Program-made: the position numbers and the translations under genes
Notes under the pieces: model-generated
The model's database searches: none
Seen by the model: the letters and a program-made list of their open reading frames with translations, nothing else
What the model was told of the DNA's origin: nothing
Source of the DNA: JAVBUZ01 sp031554725
GTDB lineage: Bacteria; Bacillota; Clostridia; Lachnospirales; Lachnospiraceae
Direction: 5' to 3'
Length of the DNA stretch: 12,745 bases
Assembly (NCBI GenBank): GCA_031554725.1
Contig: JAVBUZ010000020.1
Location: 1-12,745, forward strand
Shown here: positions 1-6,812 of the stretch, piece by piece
How the letters are laid out: the number at the start of each line of letters is the position of its first letter
How positions within the stretch are numbered: the stretch's first letter is position 1

Positions 1-78
1 TACTATAATAATCAAAGAATTAAGCAGAAACTATCTTGGATGAGCCCTGTAGAATACAGACTTAGCCAGGTGGCATAA
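1..78 (+). CDS. IS3-family transposase OrfB, C-terminal fragment
   Basis: An open frame runs in from the left edge and stops at TAA 76-78. It gives 25 residues with the pattern YYNNQRIKQKL..MSPVEYR. This is the well-known end of the DDE integrase core (rve domain) of IS3-family transposases, usually YN..R.K.KL...SP.EYR. The catalytic DDE residues would be upstream, outside the window, so activity cannot be judged. The protein would cut and join the element ends during transposition. The stop is followed after 3 bases by a hairpin and then by the presumed terminal repeat. The fragment is short, but the motif is distinctive. Confidence 0.8.
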   Translation, partial: YYNNQRIKQKLSWMSPVEYRLSQVA

Positions 79-81
79 AAA

Positions 82-111
82 TAGCGAAGCAGTAAAAATA
101 CTACTTCGCTA
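82..111. terminator. hairpin at the 3' end of the IS, probable terminator
   Basis: TAGCGAAGCAGTA (82-94) pairs with TACTACTTCGCTA (99-111) around an AAAA loop. Twelve of 13 positions pair on the plus strand; the thirteenth is C/A there and a G-U wobble on the minus strand. On the minus strand the stem is followed by a T-run (complement of 77-81), so it looks like a terminator for transcripts entering the IS from the right. On the plus strand the following TAAAGTC is only weakly U-rich. Confidence 0.6.
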
Positions 112-215
112 TAAAGTCTAACTTATTGGGGTCACATCAGAAAGAACTCTCACTGGGCATTTTTTATTTCATAAAATGGAAATTATTGAAAATGGACAAT
201 ATAACTACGCGATTA

Positions 216-266
216 TAAAAAAAGCAATATTACTAATGTATAAAAAAATCTATAAAAATAGAAAAT
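216..266. promoter_or_regulatory. A-tract region upstream of the atp promoter
   Basis: Several runs of four to seven A residues (near 217-223, 242-248, 254-257 and 262-265) lie just upstream of the predicted atp -35 box. Such tracts can bend DNA or act as UP elements that contact the RNA polymerase alpha C-terminal domain. This is inferred from composition only; the whole leader is A+T-rich. Confidence 0.3.
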
Positions 267-284
267 AAACTGTCAAAAGCATGA

Positions 285-313
285 TTGTCAATTGAAAATT
301 AAAGGACTAAAAT
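285..313 (+). promoter_or_regulatory. sigma-A-type promoter of the atp operon
   Basis: TTGTCA at 285-290 (5 of 6 to TTGACA) and TAAAAT at 308-313 (5 of 6 to TATAAT) are separated by exactly 17 bases. Transcription would start near 320, leaving a leader of about 54 nt before atpB. It is the best-spaced match between the IS end and atpB, and lies outside the IS, so the operon appears to have its own promoter. Confidence 0.65.
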
Positions 314-323
314 CACTGTGATT
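311..323. promoter_or_regulatory. dyad over the atp -10 and start site, possible operator
   Basis: AATCACTGTGATT is a perfect 6-bp inverted repeat around a single central T. It overlaps the last bases of the predicted -10 box and the predicted start site near 320. A repressor bound here would block polymerase, but no regulator is identified, and a 6-bp dyad can occur by chance. Confidence 0.3.
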
Positions 324-373
324 GTTAGCAATTATAAAAGAAAATAATCATATATAGAAAGGGAGTGAGGTAG

Positions 374-1063
374 ATGGATGCGCTGGTGGAAAAATTACTG
401 GAAGAACTAAATTGTGAAACGGTATTTACCATTCCTGTACTAGGTGGAATACCCATTACGGAGGCAGTAATAGTAAGCTGGCTAATTATTGCAGCGGTGG
501 CGCTACTTTGCATTATCTGTGTTCGAAACTTAAAGGTGGAGCACCCGGGCACGGGTCAGCTTTTGCTAGAAGGTGTGGTAAGCAAGGGCTACGGGTTTTT
601 TGAAGAAATAATGGGAGAACATGGAAAAGAATATATTCCATATCTCATAGCAGTAGCACTCTATATTGGGCTGGCAAATCTAATCGGAATATTAGGATTT
701 AAGCCACCTACAAAAGACATTAATGTAACCGGTGCATTAGCAATAATGAGTATTTTGCTAATAGAGCTTGCGGGTATTCGAGCGCGAGGTACAAAAGGGT
801 GGTTAAAAAGTTTTGCAGAGCCAATGGTATTTATATTGCCAATTAATATATTAGAAGTATTTATCAAGCCACTTTCGCTATGTATGCGATTGTTTGGAAA
901 TGTGTTAGGCGCTTTTGTTGTGATGGAACTTTTAAAAATGTTGGTTCCAGCAGTAGTGCCAGCGGTGTTTAGCTGCTACTTTGATATTTTTGACGGATTG
1001 ATACAGGCTTATGTGTTTGTGTTCCTAACCGCTTTGTTTATTAAAGAGGCAGTAGAAGTATAA
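374..1063 (+). CDS. atpB: F-type ATP synthase subunit a (Fo)
   Basis: Membrane stator subunit that, with the c-ring, forms the ion path of the F1Fo ATP synthase. The 229-residue product is hydrophobic, with about five membrane segments. The signature SLCMRLFGNVLGA holds the essential arginine at Arg172 (equivalent to E. coli aArg210), and Gln211 in FDGLIQAYVFVFLTA matches E. coli aGln252. Asp204 stands where E. coli has aHis245, a position known to vary between families. The ATG at 374 follows a GGGAGTGAGG ribosome site; the ATG at 378 is out of frame. It is first in the operon, with no atpI before it in view. The length is normal for a compact Clostridia a subunit. Confidence 0.96.
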   Translation: MDALVEKLLEELNCETVFTIPVLGGIPITEAVIVSWLIIAAVALLCIICVRNLKVEHPGTGQLLLEGVVSKGYGFFEEIMGEHGKEYIPYLIAVALYIGLANLIGILGFKPPTKDINVTGALAIMSILLIELAGIRARGTKGWLKSFAEPMVFILPINILEVFIKPLSLCMRLFGNVLGAFVVMELLKMLVPAVVPAVFSCYFDIFDGLIQAYVFVFLTALFIKEAVEV

Positions 1064-1092
1064 AAATAATAAGAAAAAAAGGAGAATAAATT

Positions 1093-1323
1093 ATGCCAAC
1101 AACATTATTAGTAGCAATAGGAGCAGGTATCGCAGTATTAACAGGTATAGGAGCAGGAATTGGAATTGGAAAGGCAACTGCATCAGCAGTGGATGCCATT
1201 GCAAGACAGCCAGAAGCAGAGGGCAAAATCAGTAAAGCTTTAATTATGGGCTGCGCATTAGCAGAGGCAACCGCTATTTACGGATTTGTTATTGCCTTAA
1301 TGATTATTTTCTTCTTAAGATAG
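1093..1323 (+). CDS. atpE: F-type ATP synthase subunit c (Fo rotor ring)
   Basis: A 76-residue hairpin protein of two membrane helices that oligomerises into the rotor ring. Helix 1 carries the glycine motif GIGAGIGIG (18-26), the polar loop is ARQPEAEGK (37-45), and the ion-binding carboxylate is Glu58 in ALAEATAIYG. Compared with the Na+-binding site of Ilyobacter tartaricus c (Gln32, Val63, Glu65, Ser66, Thr67, Tyr70), the Gln position is Ile25 and the Ser is Ala59, while Thr60 and Tyr63 remain. Most Na+ ligands are therefore lost and proton coupling is predicted. A strong AAAGGAG site precedes the ATG, fitting the high copy number needed for the ring. Confidence 0.96.
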   Translation: MPTTLLVAIGAGIAVLTGIGAGIGIGKATASAVDAIARQPEAEGKISKALIMGCALAEATAIYGFVIALMIIFFLR

Positions 1324-1335
1324 GAGCGATAGGGT

Positions 1336-1788
1336 ATGCTGAGTTTAAATCCATGGGATATGGTTTGGACGGTTGTAAATATTCTGGTTCTATATGCGGT
1401 TCTAAAAAAGTTTTTGCTGGGGCCCGTTATGAATATTATTCATGAACGTGAGGCGATGATAAATGGGCAGTTTGAAGCGGCAAAGCAGGAACAAGAAACA
1501 GCCGAACAGATGAAGTTAGAATATAGTGAAAAGCTTGAAAGTGCACACGCTAAGGCTCAGGAAATTATAGTTGGAGCAAAACAGCGTGCTGAGGATGAAT
1601 ATGCGCAAACGCTGAAAAGAACCCGAGAGGAATCTAAAAAGATGCTAGAAAAGGCACAGACAGAGATTGAAAGTGACAGGGAGATAGCACAGCGTCAGGC
1701 ACAAGCTGAAATAGCAAAGTTAGCAATGTTAACAGCAAGAAAAATTATGAAAACAGGTGATTTCCATGACGCAAGCAGCAATCAATAA
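1336..1788 (+). CDS. atpF: F-type ATP synthase subunit b (peripheral stalk)
   Basis: A 150-residue stator subunit with one N-terminal membrane helix (about residues 7-27, after the typical LNPWDMVWTVVN start) and a long charged helix from about 35 to 140, rich in Ala, Glu, Lys and Gln, expected to form the dimeric right-handed coiled coil of the peripheral stalk. It links subunit a in the membrane to delta and alpha on F1. The ribosome site AGGAG (1322-1326) overlaps the atpE stop. Its 3' end overlaps atpH by 23 bases in another frame, which suggests translational coupling. It is slightly shorter than the common 160-170 residues, with the short end at the C-terminus. Confidence 0.94.
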   Translation: MLSLNPWDMVWTVVNILVLYAVLKKFLLGPVMNIIHEREAMINGQFEAAKQEQETAEQMKLEYSEKLESAHAKAQEIIVGAKQRAEDEYAQTLKRTREESKKMLEKAQTEIESDREIAQRQAQAEIAKLAMLTARKIMKTGDFHDASSNQ

Positions 1789-2284
1789 TGCAAAGGTGTT
1801 ATATCAATTGTCTATCGAGCGAGCATATATAGAGGCTGCAGAAGAAGCCTATAATAGTAGCGAGAGCTTGAAGACGGTATTGGAAAGTCCGATCGTATCT
1901 TTAGAAAAAAAGTATAACATAATTGATCGAATCTTTGCACTTGAAGAATACCCCAAAGAATTAAATCACTTTTTTAAGGTGATAAGTAGGCTGGGGCAGA
2001 TGGGTGCCATAGGTGAGATTTTTAAGGCATATTATGATTATTGGAATAAACAGCATAATATTATTCTGGCAAGGGTGCAGTATGCCCAAAAGCCAGAAAC
2101 TGACGAAAGTAAAAAGACAAGGGAGTTTTTAGCGGAAAGATATCCAGGAAAAGAAATTCAAATAAAAGAAGAAATAGAAAATAGCCTACTAGGTGGAATT
2201 CGTATTCAGGTTGGAAACGAAGAATACGACAACAGCTATGACGGGCGATTAAGGCAATTAGAAAGAATATTAATTGGGAGGTGA
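1766..2284 (+). CDS. atpH: F-type ATP synthase subunit delta
   Basis: A 172-residue protein that caps F1 and joins it to the b stalk. The N-terminal helical domain covers roughly residues 1-105. The C-terminal part carries the family signature LLGGIRIQVGNEEYDNS followed by DGRLRQLERIL. The ATG at 1766 is chosen because AGGTGAT (1755-1761) lies just upstream; an in-frame GTG at 1757 would add three residues but has no clear ribosome site. The start lies inside atpF, and the TGA stop at 2282-2284 is embedded in the ribosome site of atpA, so these genes are probably translated as a coupled set. Confidence 0.93.
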   Translation: MTQAAINNAKVLYQLSIERAYIEAAEEAYNSSESLKTVLESPIVSLEKKYNIIDRIFALEEYPKELNHFFKVISRLGQMGAIGEIFKAYYDYWNKQHNIILARVQYAQKPETDESKKTREFLAERYPGKEIQIKEEIENSLLGGIRIQVGNEEYDNSYDGRLRQLERILIGR

Positions 2285-2289
2285 CTTTT

Positions 2290-3801
2290 GTGAGTTCAAT
2301 AAATGCAGCAGATATTATTTCCATTATCCGAAGTGAAATTGAGAATTTTGATTGGGAAACTGAAAGCCGCGAAACCGGAACCGTCATTTGGGTAGGTGAT
2401 GGGATAGCAACAATATATGGAATTGACCATGCCATGTACGGAGAAATTGTTGTTTTTGACAATGGGGTAAAAGGAATGGTTCAGGATATCCGTCAAAATG
2501 AAATTGGTTGTATTTTGTTTGGCAAAGATACAGGAATCAAGGAAGGCACAAAGGTAAATCGAACAAAGAAAAAGGCAGGTATTCCAGTTGGGGAAGCGTA
2601 TATTGGAAGAATTGTAAACGCCTTAGGTGAGCCAATCGATGGAAAAGGCGAAATTGTTTCACAGGAATATCGGGCAATTGAAGAAGAAGCACCCGGAATC
2701 GTAGATAGAAAATCAGTAAATACACCGATGGAAACAGGAATATTATCTATCGATGCGATGTTTCCCATTGGACGGGGACAAAGAGAGCTAATCATTGGCG
2801 ACCGTCAAACAGGTAAGACGTCTATAGCAACAGATACAATGATTAACCAAAAAGGTAAAAATGTTATCTGCATCTATGTAGCAATTGGTCAGAAGGCTTC
2901 AAGCGTTGCAAAGATTGTATCAACACTTGAAAAGCACGACGCAATGGAATACTCCATTGTCCTATCATCAACGGCAAGTGATCCCGCGTCACTGCAATAC
3001 ATTGCGCCATATGCTGGCACGGCATTAGCCGAATATTTTATGCATAAAGGACAGGATGTGCTTATTGTATATGATGATTTGTCAAAACATGCTGTAGCAT
3101 ATCGTGCCATATCTTTATTACTAGAACGCTCACCAGGACGTGAGGCTTATCCAGGTGATGTATTTTACTTGCATTCAAGACTACTTGAACGTTCTAGTCG
3201 CTTGAATGATGAGCTTGGTGGCGGTTCCATAACAGCACTTCCCATTATTGAAACACAGGCTGGAGACGTATCCGCATATATACCAACGAATGTAATATCC
3301 ATAACTGATGGACAGATATTTTTGGAAAGCAACCTATTCTTCTCAGGTATGAGACCGGCAGTAAATGTAGGTCTATCTGTATCACGTGTAGGTGGTGCGG
3401 CTCAGACCAAGGCAATGAAAAAAGCAGCCGGAAGTGTTCGTATCGATCTTGCACAGTTCCGTGAAATGGAGGTGTTCACTCAGTTTGCATCAGACTTAGA
3501 TGATGCCACGAAGGCACAATTAAATCATGGAAGGGCGCTCATGGAATTGCTCAAACAGCCGTTATGTCAACCTCTTTCACTACATGAAAAGGTAATAACC
3601 TTATGCCTGGCAAATGCGGGTATTTTTGATGATGTGGACATAAAAAAGGTAAAAGAGATGCAGAAGGATATATTGAATTATTTTGATTTGGATTATCCCC
3701 AAATAGGTAAGGAAATTGAAGAAGAAGAAACATTAACGGATGAACTTGTGGAGAGGATTTTGGAGATATGGCAAACGCAAAGGAAATTCAAAATAGAATG
3801 A
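2290..3801 (+). CDS. atpA: F-type ATP synthase subunit alpha (F1)
   Basis: A 503-residue non-catalytic nucleotide-binding subunit of the F1 hexamer. A beta-barrel domain (about 25-90) is followed by the nucleotide-binding core with Walker A GDRQTGKT (170-177), Walker B-like LIVYDD (258-263), and the alpha/beta signature PAVNVGLSVSR, whose last residue, Arg366, is the arginine finger reaching into the beta site. The helical domain ends the protein. The start is a GTG at 2290, chosen because GGAGG (2278-2282) lies 7 bases upstream; an in-frame GTG at 2281 falls inside that site. The 3' end overlaps atpG by 34 bases. Confidence 0.96.
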   Translation: MSSINAADIISIIRSEIENFDWETESRETGTVIWVGDGIATIYGIDHAMYGEIVVFDNGVKGMVQDIRQNEIGCILFGKDTGIKEGTKVNRTKKKAGIPVGEAYIGRIVNALGEPIDGKGEIVSQEYRAIEEEAPGIVDRKSVNTPMETGILSIDAMFPIGRGQRELIIGDRQTGKTSIATDTMINQKGKNVICIYVAIGQKASSVAKIVSTLEKHDAMEYSIVLSSTASDPASLQYIAPYAGTALAEYFMHKGQDVLIVYDDLSKHAVAYRAISLLLERSPGREAYPGDVFYLHSRLLERSSRLNDELGGGSITALPIIETQAGDVSAYIPTNVISITDGQIFLESNLFFSGMRPAVNVGLSVSRVGGAAQTKAMKKAAGSVRIDLAQFREMEVFTQFASDLDDATKAQLNHGRALMELLKQPLCQPLSLHEKVITLCLANAGIFDDVDIKKVKEMQKDILNYFDLDYPQIGKEIEEEETLTDELVERILEIWQTQRKFKIE

Positions 3802-4664
3802 AAAGTATTCAGGATACCATGAAAATAACCAATGCCATGTATATGATATCCTCTTCGAAATTAAAAAAAGCGAAGAAAAGCTTAGACGATACAGAGCCAT
3901 TTTTCTACGCATTACAATTAGCAATGTCAAGAATACTTAGGCATATGCCAGAGATAGAAGACATTTATTTTCAGAGCAATGCGACAAAAAGTCCAGACGA
4001 ATTGAGTGTTGGTTATATTGTAATTACGGCAGATAAGGGTATGGCCGGAGCATATAGCCACAATGTAACCAAGCTGGCAGAACAAGAAATGGATAAGTAC
4101 AAAAATTCCAAGCTTTTTGTTTTAGGCGAATTGGGCCGTCATTACTTTGAGCAGCGAGGAATTAACATTGATAAACAGTTTCATTATACGGTACAGAATC
4201 CGACCCTAAATAGAGCTAGAAATGTGGCAGAAACAATATTGGAACAATACCAGAGCGGTGAGCTAGATATGGTATATATTATTTATACCAAGATGGTATC
4301 ACAAGTACAGGAGGAAACCTGTGTATCTCAGCTTTTGCCATTTAAGTCAGCCGAATTTGATGAGGTAAAAATTCCAATAGATATAAGGAGAGAAGAGCTA
4401 GCACTGGTGCCCTCCCCCAAAGCATTATTAGATAGAATAGCACCTTCTTATGTTGTAGGATATGTTTATGGAGCTTTGGTTGAATCCTATTCTAGTGAGC
4501 AAAATGCTAGAATGATGGCGATGGAAGCAGCAACCAAGAATGCAAAAGATATGCTTCATGAATTAGATATCTTATATAACCGCGTTAGGCAGGCGGCAAT
4601 TACACAGGAAATTACTGAGGTAATCAGCGGTGCCAAGGCGCAAAAGCGTAAGAAAAGAAAGTAA
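3768..4664 (+). CDS. atpG: F-type ATP synthase subunit gamma (central shaft)
   Basis: A 298-residue rotor shaft that turns inside the alpha3-beta3 ring and transmits torque from the c-ring. The N-terminal helix has the family start MANAKEIQNRMKSIQDTMKI followed by TNAMYMISSSKLKKAKK. The central Rossmann-like domain contains YIVITADKGMAGAYSHNV. The C-terminal helix ends with the signature RQAAITQEITEVISGA. A basic KRKKRK tail closes the protein. The ATG at 3768 lies within the end of atpA, with GGAGAGGA near 3752 as the ribosome site. Overlap and frame change suggest coupled translation with alpha. Confidence 0.95.
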   Translation: MANAKEIQNRMKSIQDTMKITNAMYMISSSKLKKAKKSLDDTEPFFYALQLAMSRILRHMPEIEDIYFQSNATKSPDELSVGYIVITADKGMAGAYSHNVTKLAEQEMDKYKNSKLFVLGELGRHYFEQRGINIDKQFHYTVQNPTLNRARNVAETILEQYQSGELDMVYIIYTKMVSQVQEETCVSQLLPFKSAEFDEVKIPIDIRREELALVPSPKALLDRIAPSYVVGYVYGALVESYSSEQNARMMAMEAATKNAKDMLHELDILYNRVRQAAITQEITEVISGAKAQKRKKRK

Positions 4665-4676
4665 GGGGAAAGGTAT

Positions 4677-6080
4677 ATGGAAAAAGGAAAAATAGTGCAG
4701 GTATTAGGACCTGTTGTTGATGTAGAATTTGAAAGTGGTCAGTTACCTTACATTCGTGAAGCTTTGGAAGTAAGTAACGGTGAAAAACGTTGTGTGATGG
4801 AGGTTGCACAGCACACCGGAAATAATATAGTTCGTTGTATTATGTTGGCATCTAGTGAAGGGCTACATAGAGATATGGAGGTCACTCCTTTAGGGGATGC
4901 AATAAAGGTTCCAGTAGGTGAACAAACCTTAGGAAGATTATTTAATGTGCTTGGCGAAACCATCGACAATGGCGAAAAGCTAGAAGCGCCAGAGGAGTGG
5001 GTAATACACCGTGATCCTCCCAGCTTTGAAGAACAGAATCCAGCAGTTGAAATATTGGAAACGGGAATTAAGGTAATTGACTTATTAGCACCTTATGCCA
5101 AGGGTGGTAAAATAGGCTTGTTTGGTGGTGCAGGTGTAGGCAAGACGGTTCTTATTCAGGAACTAATTAGAAACATTGCTACAGAACATGGTGGTTATTC
5201 TATTTTTACTGGTGTAGGTGAGCGTTCTCGAGAAGGCAATGACTTATGGACAGAAATGAAGGAATCTGGTGTTCTAGAAAAGACAGCCCTAGTGTTTGGG
5301 CAGATGAATGAACCACCAGGAGCACGTATGCGAGTGGCAGAATCTGGGCTTACAATGGCAGAATATTTTCGTGATGAAAAACATCAAAATGTCTTACTAT
5401 TTATTGATAATATATTTCGTTTTACCCAAGCGGGTTCGGAGGTATCTGCACTTCTTGGAAGAATGCCATCAGCAGTAGGCTACCAGCCCACCTTGGCAAC
5501 AGAAATGGGTGAGTTGCAGGAGCGGATTGCTTCTACAAAAAATGGTTCCATTACATCAGTACAGGCAGTTTATGTACCAGCAGATGATTTAACAGACCCA
5601 GCACCAGCTACTACTTTTGCTCATCTTGATGCAACAACGGTATTATCCAGAAAGATTGTGGAGCAAGGAATTTATCCAGCGGTTGATCCACTTGAATCCA
5701 CTTCCAGAATCTTAGAGGCAGATATTGTTGGTGAAGAGCACTATCAAGTGGCAAGAAAGGTACAAGAGACCTTACAGAAATATAAGGAGCTACAGGACAT
5801 TATCGCCATCCTCGGAATGGAAGAACTCTCAGATGAAGACAAAACAATTGTATTTAGGGCAAGAAAGATGCAGAAGTTTTTGTCTCAGCCTTTCCACGTG
5901 GCAGAAAACTTTACTGGAATTAAGGGCGAATATGTGTCAGTGGAGGAAACTATCCGTGGATTTAAAGCAATTATTGATGGAGAAATGGACGGATATCCTG
6001 AAAACGCATTCTTTAATGTAGGAACAATTGAAGATGTAATAAAAAAGGCTGAAGAGATATCAAAACAAGCAGTGTCATAA
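4677..6080 (+). CDS. atpD: F-type ATP synthase subunit beta (catalytic, F1)
   Basis: A 467-residue catalytic subunit that makes or hydrolyses ATP at the alpha/beta interfaces. Walker A is GGAGVGKT (150-157, Lys156). The catalytic glutamate is Glu182 in GERSREGNDL. Walker B is LLFIDNIFR with Asp244. The signature PAVDPLESTSR covers 334-344. The C-terminal lever region has EELSDED near 382-388, the counterpart of the DELSEED loop that contacts gamma. All expected active-site residues are present and the length is typical. It starts 12 bases after atpG with an AAGGGGAAAGG ribosome site. Confidence 0.97.
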   Translation: MEKGKIVQVLGPVVDVEFESGQLPYIREALEVSNGEKRCVMEVAQHTGNNIVRCIMLASSEGLHRDMEVTPLGDAIKVPVGEQTLGRLFNVLGETIDNGEKLEAPEEWVIHRDPPSFEEQNPAVEILETGIKVIDLLAPYAKGGKIGLFGGAGVGKTVLIQELIRNIATEHGGYSIFTGVGERSREGNDLWTEMKESGVLEKTALVFGQMNEPPGARMRVAESGLTMAEYFRDEKHQNVLLFIDNIFRFTQAGSEVSALLGRMPSAVGYQPTLATEMGELQERIASTKNGSITSVQAVYVPADDLTDPAPATTFAHLDATTVLSRKIVEQGIYPAVDPLESTSRILEADIVGEEHYQVARKVQETLQKYKELQDIIAILGMEELSDEDKTIVFRARKMQKFLSQPFHVAENFTGIKGEYVSVEETIRGFKAIIDGEMDGYPENAFFNVGTIEDVIKKAEEISKQAVS

Positions 6081-6091
6081 GAGGTGGCAGA

Positions 6092-6502
6092 ATGAATACA
6101 TTTTATCTGAAAATAATATCAGCAAACCGAATTTTTTTTTCTGGCAAGTGTCAATCAATTATTTTGCCACAGTATGATGGGCAAAAAGAAATATTAGCCC
6201 ACCATGAAGATATGGTAATTGCGATTGATGAGGGGGAGATGCGCTTTAAGCCAGCAGAAAGTGAAGAGTGGTTATATGCATTTGTGGGAATGGGACTTGT
6301 GCAGATTTTTAATAACCGTGTAACACTACTGGTGGAAACGGCAGAATCACCGGAAGAAATAGATGTTGCTAGGGCAAGGGAAGCAAAAGAGCGAGCTAAG
6401 GAGCAACTGCGTCAGAAGCAGAGCTTGCATGAATTTTATCATTCCCAAGCATCTCTTTCCAGGGCCATGTCGCGACTAAAGGTAACAAGTAAATATTTAT
6501 AA
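6092..6502 (+). CDS. atpC: F-type ATP synthase subunit epsilon
   Basis: A 136-residue rotor subunit that binds gamma and the c-ring and can inhibit ATP hydrolysis. Residues 1-84 form the beta-sandwich (FYLKIISANRIFFSGKCQSI and so on); residues about 88-132 form the two C-terminal helices. IDVARA (90-95) fits the I/L-D-x-x-R-A motif that binds regulatory ATP in thermophilic Bacillus epsilon, so ATP-sensitive folding of the helices is possible here. The ribosome site is AGAGGTGG, 11 bases after atpD. It is the last gene of the operon. Confidence 0.94.
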   Translation: MNTFYLKIISANRIFFSGKCQSIILPQYDGQKEILAHHEDMVIAIDEGEMRFKPAESEEWLYAFVGMGLVQIFNNRVTLLVETAESPEEIDVARAREAKERAKEQLRQKQSLHEFYHSQASLSRAMSRLKVTSKYL

Positions 6503-6624
6503 GGAATTCTACAGCACCAGCTCCTTTCATAGTGTCCGGTAACTGGTATATCGCCCTATTGGCTCCCTGATTAAGGATATTATCAATATTTGGTTGTTTT
6601 TGCTGGGGTTAGTTAATCTGGATA
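6503..6624. other. gene-free spacer after atpC
   Basis: Between the atpC stop and the first downstream hairpin I see no convincing gene, promoter or RNA. A minus-strand frame is open from 6608 to 6396, but it runs back into atpC and has no ribosome site or supported product. The stretch may be part of the untranslated 3' end of the atp transcript or a decayed gene remnant. Confidence 0.4.
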
Positions 6625-6654
6625 AATAGGACGAGATAAAAATCTCGTCCTATT
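6625..6654 (+). terminator. probable atp operon terminator hairpin
   Basis: AATAGGACGAGAT (6625-6637) pairs perfectly over 13 bp with ATCTCGTCCTATT (6642-6654) around an AAAA loop. It lies about 120 bases past atpC and before the next promoter, as expected for the operon end. The following AATTTGG is only modestly U-rich, so termination efficiency is uncertain. Confidence 0.6.
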
Positions 6655-6709
6655 AATTTGGTGCAAATCGCAAATAATAGGACATCTATCCAATTGCGCC
6701 ATAAATTGG
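6647..6709. repeat. overlapping inverted repeats competing with the terminator stem
   Basis: GTCCTATTAATTTG (6647-6660), which includes the 3' arm of the preceding hairpin, can also pair with CAAATAATAGGAC (6671-6683): 13 bp with one bulged A and a 10-base loop. A further small stem pairs CCAATT (6690-6695) with AATTGG (6704-6709). The first fold and the 6625-6654 hairpin are mutually exclusive. This could be an alternative-structure switch, an mRNA end stabiliser or a degraded palindromic element. Confidence 0.45.
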
Positions 6710-6722
6710 AGTGGTAAAAAAG

Positions 6723-6751
6723 TTGTCACAGAGCCCATTATTTTGTATAAT
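6723..6751 (+). promoter_or_regulatory. sigma-A-type promoter for the glucosaminidase-lipoprotein unit
   Basis: TTGTCA (6723-6728), 17 bases, then a perfect TATAAT (6746-6751). Transcription would start near 6758, about 55 nt before the chosen start at 6813. This also rules out the in-frame start at 6711, which lies upstream of the promoter. The -35 hexamer and spacing are the same as in the atp promoter. Confidence 0.8.
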
Positions 6752-6812
6752 AAGTTCGTACCTAGAAGTAGAAAGTGGTATTATTGTTATTGAAGTAAAG
6801 AAAGGCAATGAT

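Larger units (their letters stand above)
1..139 (+). mobile_element. right end of an IS3-family insertion sequence (partial)
   Basis: The window opens inside an insertion sequence. Positions 1-78 encode the transposase C-terminus, then comes a hairpin, then a short A+T-rich tail with TTGGGGTCACATCA at 126-139. Ending in CA shortly after a G-rich TGGGGTCA block is typical of IS3-family terminal inverted repeats, so the outer boundary is placed at 139. The left end, the rest of the transposase and any target duplication lie outside the window, so the boundary is inferred from one end only and could be off by a few bases. Confidence 0.7.

Noticed and set aside
320..373. Possible riboswitch in the atp leader
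   Set aside because: The predicted leader is only about 54 nt and has no strong multi-stem fold or known aptamer motif.
2061..2462. 133-codon minus-strand open frame across the atpH-atpA junction
   Set aside because: It is fully antisense to two well-supported conserved genes and shows no family features.
5725..6021. 98-codon open frame within atpD in another frame
   Set aside because: It is a shadow of the conserved beta-subunit gene, with no independent ribosome site or recognisable domain.
6396..6608. Minus-strand open frame of 71 codons with protein-like composition (contains DNILNQGANRAIYQLPDTMK)
   Set aside because: It runs into atpC in antisense, has no ribosome site or good start, is bounded by a stop at 6609-6611, and matches no family I can name. 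It may be a decayed remnant, but this cannot be supported.
6711..6812. Upstream in-frame start adding 34 residues to the glucosaminidase
   Set aside because: The start lies before a near-consensus promoter (6723-6751), so it would not be on the main transcript, and the added residues would precede a proper signal peptide. The ATG at 6813 has a ribosome site.
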